A stretch of DNA of 7,296 nt, taken from NCBI GenBank assembly GCA_031267175.1, contig JAIRZP010000222.1, positions 1-7,296 of the forward strand, in the 5' to 3' direction. The notes beneath the pieces were generated by a model. It did no database searches. It was not told the origin of the DNA and saw only the letters and a program-made list of their open reading frames with translations. Source of the DNA: Coriobacteriales bacterium (GTDB lineage Bacteria; Actinomycetota; Coriobacteriia; Coriobacteriales; UBA8131). Below, piece after piece: positions 1-5,235 of the stretch (its first letter is position 1; every line of letters starts with the position of its first letter). A program made the position numbers and the translations under genes.

Positions 1-77
1 GCATCAGGGTCGGCAAAGCGGATATGGGTCTTCTGCGGAAAACCTCCCAGCGGAACTTTCTGGATATGGTCATACAT
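1..77 (-). CDS. N-terminus of a probable alpha/beta hydrolase (cut by left edge)
   Basis: Only the first 25 codons are in the window, reading MYDHIQKVPLGGFPQKTHIR and then FADPD. The start is ATG at 77-75, with a good ribosome binding site AGAAAGG at 84-90, six bases upstream. The pattern of a short lead, 'xVxLGGFxQKxHIR' and then a few polar residues before the edge resembles the opening strands of proline-iminopeptidase-like alpha/beta hydrolases, in which an HGGPG oxyanion motif follows shortly afterwards. That motif is outside the window, so the family call is inference from a short stretch. The gene is divergent from the symporter at 269. Its upstream region (93-116) resembles the one in front of the other hydrolase gene, which ends at 1781. 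Confidence 0.5.
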   Translation of the reverse strand, partial: MYDHIQKVPLGGFPQKTHIRFADPD

Positions 78-89
78 GAGAACCCTTTC

Positions 90-98
90 TGTTATAAT
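90..98 (+). promoter_or_regulatory. Candidate extended -10 promoter for the symporter gene
   Basis: The plus strand has TGTTATAAT, a perfect TGn-TATAAT extended -10 box, in the interval between the divergent genes. There is no good -35 box 17 bp upstream, which extended -10 promoters can tolerate. Transcription would start near 105, inside the palindrome at 107-116, leaving a leader of about 165 bases before the ATG at 269. The element overlaps the upstream motif of the divergent gene, so one regulator could govern both directions (inference). The rest of 120-250 is GC-rich and shows no other clear signal. Confidence 0.35.
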
Positions 99-116
99 AC
101 TTAATAACTTATAAGT
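93..116 (-). promoter_or_regulatory. AT-rich upstream element, copy A (shared with 2881-2903)
   Basis: On the minus strand this reads ACTTATAAGTT, then ATTAA, then GTATTATA. It contains the perfect 10-bp palindrome ACTTATAAGT (107-116). A closely similar arrangement, ACTTATATGTT-TACT-GTATTTTA, lies upstream of the lipoprotein hydrolase gene. The palindrome suggests a dimeric regulator and the TATTAT part could be a -10 box. No convincing -35 box is visible at standard spacing (TTGAGT at 119-124 is 19 bp from TATTAT). Confidence 0.4.
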
Positions 117-268
117 ATACTCAAGTTTATCCTTGCGTGTGCCTCGGACGTTCCATTCCTGCGACCGCCGCCGGTGATCGTCGTCAATCGTATCGGCGCG
201 TGACGGGACATGCAGGATTCTGACAGGGCCTTTGTAGGAAAGCTTTGCAGGAAAGGGAGGGATGCGCC

Positions 269-1714
269 ATGGCAGCCACGGGCACCCAACGAACAGCGAT
301 TGACCCGTCCAAGGACAAGCTGCGCCTGCGGGAGAAGGTCGGCTATGCCTGCCAGGATGGCTCCATGGAGCTTTACCTGCAGTTCCTCAGCCTCTACCTG
401 CTGGTCTTCTACACCAACGTCGTCGGCATACCGCCGGCCCTCGCAGGCACCCTGATGCTCATCTGCACCATTTGGAACGCCGTCAACGATCCGCTGGTCG
501 GCCTTCTGGTGGACAACCACCGCTTCAAGAATGGGGAGAAGATCAGGCCGTTGCTGAAGTGGGCGACGATCCCCACTGCGATTTTCGTCATCCTCCTGTT
601 TTGGATGCCTGCGCTTGAGCCGACCCAGGCTTTCGTCTACGCTCTGGTCGTCTATTGCGTCATGGACTCCTTTGCGACCTTTCTCGGGATACCCTATGTC
701 GCCTTGTCGTCGGTGCTGACATCCGACCCCAACGAGCGGGTCTCACTCGGGACCTTTGCGGCCATCGGCGCCGGCCTGGGGCCGCTTGTCGCCTCGGCCT
801 GCTCGGTACTCCTGATGCGGGCTTTCGGCGGGGTGGATGCCGGCGGCAACGTCCTGGACCAGCGGGCCGGATTCCGTGGCACCGTTATCGTCGTCATGGT
901 GGTGTTCGTCGTCTGCCAGTTTGTCATGTACGCCGTCGCCCGCGAACGGGTACGGCCTCAAACGGCAGGGGCCGAGCGCGTCGGGCTGTTCGGGGCCTTC
1001 AAGGCATTGCTCACGGAGCGTAACTTCCTGGCAATCCTCGGCTATAATCTGTTCTATAGTTTTGCCCTGACCGCATCTCTCACTACCGTTGTCTATTTTT
1101 CGAACTATGTGCTGCTCAAGCCGGGCGGCGAAGGCATCTTGGCACCGATTCTCATCGGTGTGGCCCTGTTGGTGCTGCCCTTCATACGGCTGGTGAACAA
1201 AAGGGCCTCACGACGCGGCCTGCTGATAACGGCCTCGATCGCCATGTTGGTTTCCAAGGTGCCATTGTTCTTTGCACCGACGAGCTTTGTTGCTGCCGGT
1301 GTCGCTGCCGCCTGCATGGGTGTGGCGATGGGATTCACGGTGGTGGCCGTCAACACCAATTTCAATGAGTCCATCGAGATAGTCGAATGGAAGAAGGGCT
1401 ACCGCCTTGAGGGCTCGGTCAACGCCCTCCGTGGCCTGATACTGAAAACAGGACAGGCCGTCCTGGCCTTCGCGTTGGGCGTTGCGATGCAGGCGGCCGG
1501 CTATCTGGCACCTACCGCCGAGATAGTGCAGCCGGTTCAGAGCGAGGCCACCCAATTGGTCTTTCTGGGCTTCTTCGTCTATGTCCCCACCGTGATGGCC
1601 GTCGGCATGCTGGTGTTGGCGGTCTTGAGCCCCACCGACCGCGATGCCGCTGCCATGCGTGCCGCCAAAGCCGCCAAAGTGCATGCCGTCAGAGAGGCAT
1701 CCTCGGATGCGTAG
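269..1714 (+). CDS. GPH-family glycoside:cation symporter (MelB-like, MFS fold)
   Basis: The product is a 481-residue polytopic membrane protein predicted to import a sugar or glycoside together with Na+ or H+. The clearest marker is the helix 2-3 region at residues 73-94: NDP (73-75), VGLLVD (77-82), then a basic loop ending in GEKIRP, matching the family pattern NDPxxGxxxDxxxxxxGxxRP. About 12 hydrophobic segments can be followed, with the central loop near residues 220-245, and the length is normal for the family. I chose ATG 269 because GAAAGGGAGG (251-260) sits eight bases upstream; the in-frame TTG at 245 lies before that site and has none of its own. The substrate cannot be read from sequence. 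The convergent neighbour is a surface hydrolase, so a role in taking up a product released outside the cell is possible (inference). Confidence 0.9.
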   Translation: MAATGTQRTAIDPSKDKLRLREKVGYACQDGSMELYLQFLSLYLLVFYTNVVGIPPALAGTLMLICTIWNAVNDPLVGLLVDNHRFKNGEKIRPLLKWATIPTAIFVILLFWMPALEPTQAFVYALVVYCVMDSFATFLGIPYVALSSVLTSDPNERVSLGTFAAIGAGLGPLVASACSVLLMRAFGGVDAGGNVLDQRAGFRGTVIVVMVVFVVCQFVMYAVARERVRPQTAGAERVGLFGAFKALLTERNFLAILGYNLFYSFALTASLTTVVYFSNYVLLKPGGEGILAPILIGVALLVLPFIRLVNKRASRRGLLITASIAMLVSKVPLFFAPTSFVAAGVAAACMGVAMGFTVVAVNTNFNESIEIVEWKKGYRLEGSVNALRGLILKTGQAVLAFALGVAMQAAGYLAPTAEIVQPVQSEATQLVFLGFFVYVPTVMAVGMLVLAVLSPTDRDAAAMRAAKAAKVHAVREASSDA

Positions 1715-1736
1715 CGGCGCTGTGCTCCCGAACGGA

Positions 1737-1785
1737 CCTAGGGAAAATCAGGCGCAATCTGGCGGGCAAGCAATTTTTCCCTAGG
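1737..1785. terminator. Inverted repeat between convergent genes, probable bidirectional terminator
   Basis: CCTAGGGAAAA (1737-1747) is perfectly complementary to TTTTCCCTAGG (1775-1785), separated by 27 bases. It fills the gap between the stops of the symporter (1714) and the hydrolase (1781-1783), and its right arm covers the hydrolase stop codon. The A/T runs lie inside the stem and no U-tract follows it, so this is not a textbook intrinsic terminator, though its position argues for a role in ending both transcripts. Confidence 0.55.
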
Positions 1786-2845
1786 CGCCGTCGATGAAGC
1801 GGAGGATGTCGGCGGATATCTCCTCGTCGGCATGTTCCTCCCAATGGGTGTTATGGCCCGCCCCGGGCTTCTCGATAAACTCCACCTCTGCCGGGTTCGT
1901 GCCCAAGCCGGAGATAAGGGCGTCCTCGTCGTCACGGGAGAAGAAGCCGTCCTCGGTGCCCCAGATGACCTGGGTGGGAACCGCGATCTTCGAGAGGTCG
2001 GCGGCAGGGCCGTCCAGGCCGTTGAATATGTTGCGCCACACATAGACGGGCAGCGCCTTCGCGTGCTGATAGGTCGCCTCGATGAAGGCGGGGTCCCCGT
2101 TGGTCGAGAGCGTCCAGTCGACAAGGAACTCGTCAGACAGCTCCTGTTCGTTGTTGATGCCCGGCCACTCGCCGTCTCCGTTGAGGAGCCAGTCGAGCGT
2201 CGGGTTGCCTTCGACGGTCGCCGCGCTGCCTATGAGCGTGAGCGATTTGACCCTGTCGGGACGCTCTGCCGCAAGGCTTTGTGCGACGAAGGTGCCGAGC
2301 GAGTGCCCCACAACATGCGCCTGCTCGACATCAAGTTGTGCAAGCAGCGCATCTATGTCGGCTGAATGGCTCTCTACGGTGTAGGGGCCTGCTTCCGGCT
2401 TGTCGCTCCTCCCGTGGCCGCGAAGCTCTGGAACGATGACATGGTAGCCGGCGTCCGCCACGCGCGGCGCGATCTGCGACCACGAGAGGTAGCTGTCTGT
2501 GGCGCCGTGCAAAAAGAGGACCGGTGGCGCCGAGGGGTCTCCCAACTCGACATAGGCGATGCGGATGCCGGTATCGAGGTCCGCATAGCGGTAGTCCGGC
2601 GTGTAGGTGATGCCGACGGCAGTGCTCGCCTCCGTCTCGTCTGTGCTCTGTGGCTGTTGCTGGCCGGCCCCGTTTGCCTGTGCCTCCTGCTGAGCCGTTG
2701 TGTCCTCAAGGGCGCTGCAGGCACCCAACGCCAAGAGGGACAGGAGCAGAAGGGGGACGAGGACGAGCATGCACGTGGACGCGACGGTCTTTCGAGCCGA
2801 GGCATGGCGGCGAGGGGGGCGCCCTCCCGTTTCGTAGTCGATCAT
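1781..2845 (-). CDS. Lipoprotein alpha/beta hydrolase
   Basis: The product is a 354-residue serine hydrolase predicted to be anchored on the outer face of the membrane. Residues 1-42 form a signal peptide: a basic segment rich in Arg (9-19), a hydrophobic run (about 26-40), and the lipobox L-G-A-C with the lipidated Cys at 43. A low-complexity Gln/Glu/Thr linker follows (about 47-75). The hydrolase domain shows the oxyanion HG (113-114), the nucleophile elbow GHSLG with Ser182, a probable acid Asp299 in GTED, and the catalytic His331 in GHNTHW. I start at ATG 2845 because GAAAGG lies eight bases upstream and the signal peptide begins there; the frame stays open to 2974, but those extra residues look like noise. 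The substrate is unknown (ester, lactone, amide and epoxide are all possible). The fold and triad are well supported. Confidence 0.9.
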   Translation of the reverse strand: MIDYETGGRPPRRHASARKTVASTCMLVLVPLLLLSLLALGACSALEDTTAQQEAQANGAGQQQPQSTDETEASTAVGITYTPDYRYADLDTGIRIAYVELGDPSAPPVLFLHGATDSYLSWSQIAPRVADAGYHVIVPELRGHGRSDKPEAGPYTVESHSADIDALLAQLDVEQAHVVGHSLGTFVAQSLAAERPDRVKSLTLIGSAATVEGNPTLDWLLNGDGEWPGINNEQELSDEFLVDWTLSTNGDPAFIEATYQHAKALPVYVWRNIFNGLDGPAADLSKIAVPTQVIWGTEDGFFSRDDEDALISGLGTNPAEVEFIEKPGAGHNTHWEEHADEEISADILRFIDGA

Positions 2846-2880
2846 GCTGTCCGCCTTTCTTGCCACTGGGTGCGCGATTC

Positions 2881-2903
2881 TAAAATACAGTAAACATATA
2901 AGT
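2881..2903 (-). promoter_or_regulatory. AT-rich upstream element, copy B, of the lipoprotein hydrolase gene
   Basis: On the minus strand this reads ACTTATATGTT, then TACT, then GTATTTTA, ending 35 bases before the ATG at 2845. It aligns with the element at 93-116: both have ACTTATAwGTT, a 4-5 bp spacer, then GTATTwTA. TATTTT could act as the -10 box. This copy has one mismatch in the palindrome. I infer a shared regulator or a common promoter type; two copies are too few to be certain. Confidence 0.4.
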
Positions 2904-2978
2904 TTGCTATATAAAGAAGTGTGCCCTATGGCGCCGCGCTTGTCAAGACCCTGTTTGCGGCATTGTGGGGGCAAAGCG

Positions 2979-3010
2979 TAAAAAAGAAAAGCCTCGGTTA
3001 ACCGAGGCTT
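2979..3010 (-). terminator. Strong intrinsic terminator (minus strand)
   Basis: A perfect 22-bp palindrome (2989-3010, half-site AAGCCTCGGTT) is followed on the minus strand by TTTTCTTTTTT. It is well placed to end the broken AbiE operon, whose last stop is at 3153. It also lies seven bases beyond the tRNA-3'-end-like sequence at 3018-3028, the usual position of a tRNA terminator. I infer it was originally the tRNA terminator. Confidence 0.85.
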
Positions 3011-3017
3011 GGGTTGT

Positions 3018-3028
3018 TGGTCGCGGGG
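3018..3028 (-). repeat. 11-nt tRNA-3'-end-like direct repeat, copy 1 (candidate att site)
   Basis: The plus strand reads TGGTCGCGGGG; the minus strand reads CCCCGCGACCA, that is CCCCGCG (acceptor strand), A (discriminator) and CCA. The T-arm and the rest of a tRNA do not follow at higher coordinates, so this is not a tRNA gene. An exact second copy lies at 5051-5061. Together they bracket the first AbiE pair. Confidence 0.45.
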
Positions 3029-3041
3029 TGCTTATCGAGAG

Positions 3042-3137
3042 ATGAACGCCCTGTTCAACATAGACGAGAGGATCGCGGAGGTTCTAGATGGCGGCGAGGA
3101 GGATAGGGATGCCCCCGACTTTGGAGCAGGAACGTGA
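3042..3137 (+). pseudogene. Possible remnant of a small phage-type ORF (31 codons)
   Basis: An ATG at 3042 opens a 31-residue frame beginning MNALFNIDERIAEVLDGGEE, ending at TGA 3135-3137. The opening resembles, from memory, the start of phage Gp157-like proteins, which begin with a Leu-Phe-x-Ile-Asp segment; everything after about residue 17 looks unrelated. There is only a weak purine stretch (GAGAG) before the ATG. It starts 13 bases inside the candidate att scar, where the end of an integrated element would be. It could equally be a chance reading frame. Confidence 0.2.
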
Positions 3138-3152
3138 GAGCGGGCATAGGCG

Positions 3153-3959
3153 TTAGTGCGTTTCGCCGCCTTTCATCAGCGGCACGAACGCTTCCATCAC
3201 CTTCCGGAGCGCAGCATCGGCATCGTATTCGACACCATCTCTGAGCATTGGCAAGACGTCATCCTTAAAAGCGGGGTCGGCGATCTTGACTTCAAGGTTG
3301 GCCGCAAACTCGGCAGCGGTCGGCAGGTGGTTTTCCGGGAAGGCGATATAGCCCTCGTAGCACTCCATCACCTTTTGCAGGTCGAGGTCGGCGTTGCCTA
3401 ACGCATAGGCCAGGTCGAATAGGTCGCGACCCTTCTTCCTCTGGTACAGAGCCCGCAGCTTCGTGCCGACAAGCTCCTCAAGCTCATAGGTCAAAATGTT
3501 GCAGTCACCCTTGAACCAGAGGCTGTCCACGACAAACGGCAAGGTGGTTCGGCCAAGCACCGCAAAATGCTCCTTGCAGTTGATCTCGACCTTGACGCGC
3601 AGCTAGACCACTGGCGGGAAGGTGGTCTCGAAACGAAGCAACATGACGTTGTTGCTCATCTTGCGCTTGGTCTTCGGCTCGCCGAGGAAGCCCAGCGCCT
3701 CACGTAGTCGTGTAAGAACCGGGCCAATGGGCTCCGGCTTCACCTGCACGAAATCCAAATCCTCGGAGTAGCGGGCCTGGGGGCTCAGGTACAGCTTGTG
3801 CAGCGCCGTGCCGCCACGGAAGCACAGCGAGCTGGCAAGCAGCCCGTCGGAGTAGATAGACGCCAGCGCCCGGCTCAGGATCAAGTCCTGCTCCACCTGG
3901 TGCATGCTTCGCCACGGTACGGTGTTGCGCCACTCCGTGACAGCTGCCTGGGGTATCAC
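3153..3959 (-). pseudogene. abiEii: AbiEii-type nucleotidyltransferase toxin, interrupted by an in-frame amber codon
   Basis: If translated through the amber codon this would be a 268-residue toxin of the AbiEii/AbiGii nucleotidyltransferase family, the bacteriostatic partner of AbiEi in type IV systems. The start is GTG at 3959, overlapping the antitoxin stop as GTGA. The first 118 residues carry motif I (RGGTAL, 48-53) and motif II (SEDLD, 65-69). Codon 119 is TAG (3605-3603). The same frame then continues without a shift into LRVKVEINCKEHF and the conserved second half: K167, then the KGRDLFDL block (176-183), ending at TAA 3153. The stop falls between the metal/nucleotide motifs and motifs III-IV, so the short product should be inactive unless the codon is read through. 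An internal GTG at 3560 has AAGGAG nine bases upstream (3570-3575) and might start the C-terminal half separately. GC content resembles the left part of the window. Confidence 0.85.
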
Positions 3960-4765
3960 TCCTCAACCTCCACATCGTAGTTGAGGACGATCTTCCACCT
4001 GCCGTCATAGCCGCTCTTATCCGATTGCCGACCCGGCACCAGATCTGTCCTGTTGAACTTCAGGCCGGATTGCCCGCACAAGCTGTAAAGGCTGTCAGCC
4101 AGCCCCTGTTCCCCGACGGCTGACTCCAGCAGATGGCCTAGCCGCTGGATGGTTGCCCTGGGCTCTTCCCTCAGCAGCCCGGCATCAAGGGCGCCGAAGT
4201 CGATTGAATCCGCAAGCTCTGCCAGCGCGGATGCTGCATTGTTGATGCCGCCGACCCTGGCCGGGTATCCCACCAGGTCAAGCGCGGTCAATGCGGGGGT
4301 CGACACGTTGACGGTGCCGCTCTTCACGGTCTCTTGCTCGATGCCCGACTTCGGCATCCTGCCCTTGAAAGCCAGGTCCAGCCTTAAGCCGCCCGCGCTC
4401 TTCGAGCGTACGTGCCTTCCGCACATCACCTGGAACACCTGTGGCGACTGGTGGGACGCGCCTTGGTATGATGCCGCGCTCAGCAGCGCCACGTAGTAAT
4501 CGGTTTGGAGGTGTTCCATGAGCTGGTCGATGTACTCCACCGGCGGCACGTCACCGTCGATGCCGTACTCAGGAAGGACGATGGCATAAAAGCCCCGCCA
4601 GACCGAGCGCAGCCGCCCTGCGGCTATGAGCCTGTGCAGAGCGTTAGACACGCTCCTGCCGGCCATGTCCGGGAAGCGGCGCGTCACGTCGCCAAGGGAG
4701 AAGGACAGCCTGCCCATTTTCGGGAGGTTGTCAACCCAGTTCCTTATGTACCTGCTGTCGTCCAA
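3956..4765 (-). CDS. abiEi: AbiEi-type antitoxin and transcriptional autorepressor
   Basis: The product is a 269-residue antitoxin of the AbiE type IV system. In characterised AbiE systems AbiEi represses its own operon and counters the toxin without a stable complex. Residues about 17-60 form a winged-helix DNA-binding region with the typical ending RSVWRGFYAI. The AbiEi domain follows, with the signature run YYVALLSAASYQGASHQ (91-107) then PQVFQV, and the later segment VSTPALTALDLV with RVGGINNAASALAEL. Translation starts at a TTG (4765-4763) with AAGGG five bases upstream; an in-frame stop lies just upstream and the next Met is residue 17, so the TTG is close to forced. The nearby ATG in CACATGAAGG is out of frame. 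The gene ends in a GTGA overlap with the toxin gene. The antitoxin appears intact although its toxin is broken. Confidence 0.88.
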   Translation of the reverse strand: MDDSRYIRNWVDNLPKMGRLSFSLGDVTRRFPDMAGRSVSNALHRLIAAGRLRSVWRGFYAIVLPEYGIDGDVPPVEYIDQLMEHLQTDYYVALLSAASYQGASHQSPQVFQVMCGRHVRSKSAGGLRLDLAFKGRMPKSGIEQETVKSGTVNVSTPALTALDLVGYPARVGGINNAASALAELADSIDFGALDAGLLREEPRATIQRLGHLLESAVGEQGLADSLYSLCGQSGLKFNRTDLVPGRQSDKSGYDGRWKIVLNYDVEVEE

Positions 4766-4803
4766 AACTACCCTTCATGTGCGTTAACCGTCAATAAATG
4801 ATG

Positions 4804-4832
4804 ATTATTGCACATGATACAGCCATTGTCCA
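4804..4832 (-). promoter_or_regulatory. Promoter of the first AbiE operon
   Basis: The minus strand has TGGACA (4832-4827), a 17-bp spacer, then AATAAT (4809-4804) preceded by TGC, giving an extended -10. Each hexamer matches consensus at 5 of 6 positions. Transcription would start near 4797, about 32 bases before the TTG start codon. This is the best-formed promoter in the window. Confidence 0.65.
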
Positions 4833-4849
4833 CTCATAATCGATGTGCA
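4809..4849. promoter_or_regulatory. Inverted repeat around the AbiE promoter, candidate AbiEi operator
   Basis: TGCACAT (4809-4815) and ATGTGCA (4843-4849) are perfect inverted arms separated by 27 bp. They flank the -35 box, and the left arm touches the -10 box. Known AbiEi proteins repress by binding inverted repeats in their own promoter, so this is a natural operator candidate. That it is bound is inference. Confidence 0.4.
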
Positions 4850-4963
4850 GTATCTGAGAGACGAGGTTATCTTGACAGAATCTCAAATGGTTGCGCGGTC
4901 GGCGAGTTTTTCTAAAAGAGGAACGACAGGTAGTGAACCTTGGGAGAGGAGTATCTGAATGAA

Positions 4964-4984
4964 CTGTGATAGTTCTGTGATAGT
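4964..4984 (+). repeat. Tandem 10-mer with 11-bp period
   Basis: CTGTGATAGT occurs at 4964-4973 and again at 4975-4984. The 11-bp period is about one helical turn, as in paired sites for a DNA-binding protein on one face. It lies about 70 bp from the candidate att site at 5051, so an arm-type recombinase or excisionase site is one possibility. There are only two copies and the function is unknown. Confidence 0.4.
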
Positions 4985-5002
4985 AGCAGAGTTTTATGAA
5001 CT

Positions 5003-5042
5003 AGAAAACAATCAGGCCAGAAGCAATTATGCCTCTGACCTG
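5003..5042 (-). terminator. Terminator-like hairpin (minus strand)
   Basis: On the minus strand CAGGTCAGAGGC (5042-5031) pairs with GCTTCTGGCCTG (5024-5013) across a six-base loop. Both mismatches become G-U pairs only in minus-strand RNA, which sets the direction. The T-rich ATTGTTTTCT follows. It lies about 190 bp past the end of the second toxin gene and eight bases beyond the tRNA-end-like repeat at 5051-5061, mirroring the arrangement at 2979-3028. Confidence 0.6.
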
Positions 5043-5050
5043 CGGATTTG

Positions 5051-5061
5051 TGGTCGCGGGG
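5051..5061 (-). repeat. 11-nt tRNA-3'-end-like direct repeat, copy 2 (candidate att site)
   Basis: This is an exact copy of 3018-3028. The minus strand reads CCCCGCG-A-CCA and is followed by a terminator hairpin. At higher coordinates the sequence continues AAGTATCAGCATCT, which lacks a T-arm, so no tRNA gene is present. The base composition to its right is the AT-rich type of the second AbiE operon. Confidence 0.45.
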
Positions 5062-5235
5062 AAGTATCAGCATCTAGGCGACAAATCGACATTCGATAAT
5101 CAAACGTGCAGGTAGAGCATGGTATTTACAATTTGGTATTTGGGAAGATGAGGCGATTTTTCCACCAAAGATACTCAGAATGAGTCAAAATTGGCACTCT
5201 TTGATTTATGGCAGTGAGACTTTAACGGTTGCTTC

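Larger units (their letters stand above)
4850..5235. other. AT-rich intergenic region with no convincing gene
   Basis: This 386-bp stretch separates the two AbiE operons and is distinctly AT-rich compared with the DNA on its left. It holds a tandem 10-mer (4964-4984), a terminator-like hairpin (5003-5042) and the second tRNA-end-like repeat (5051-5061). From 5062 to 5235 I see only short imperfect repeats, such as ACTCA-GAA-TGAGT around 5175. I found no gene with coding support. Confidence 0.6.

Noticed and set aside
245..268. TTG at 245 as the start of the symporter
   Set aside because: The ribosome binding site at 251-260 lies after this codon and is correctly spaced for ATG 269. The eight extra residues add nothing recognisable.
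2366..2893. A 175-codon open frame on the plus strand over the hydrolase gene
   Set aside because: It is antisense to a gene with a full catalytic triad, its composition is that of GC-rich shadow frames, and it has no family features.
2846..2974. N-terminal extension of the lipoprotein hydrolase up to 2974
   Set aside because: It would place 43 residues before a standard signal peptide and run across the AT-rich promoter region. ATG 2845 has its own ribosome binding site.
3018..3095. A full tRNA gene on the minus strand ending in CCCCGCGACCA at 3018
   Set aside because: Beyond the 11 bases there is no T-arm consensus, anticodon arm or matching CGCGGGG 5' acceptor strand at tRNA distance. 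The same holds for the copy at 5051. Only the 3' tip is present.
3153..3560. The C-terminal half of the first toxin as an independent 135-residue gene
   Set aside because: It is in the same frame as the first half and carries the expected downstream motifs, so it is one gene interrupted by a stop. Separate initiation is kept only as a finding.
4959..5099. A 46-codon plus-strand frame with a good ribosome binding site (GGAGAGGAG) starting at ATG 4959
   Set aside because: It runs straight through the terminator-like hairpin and the tRNA-end-like repeat, has no recognisable family feature, and lies in AT-rich non-coding DNA. The ribosome binding site is the only support.
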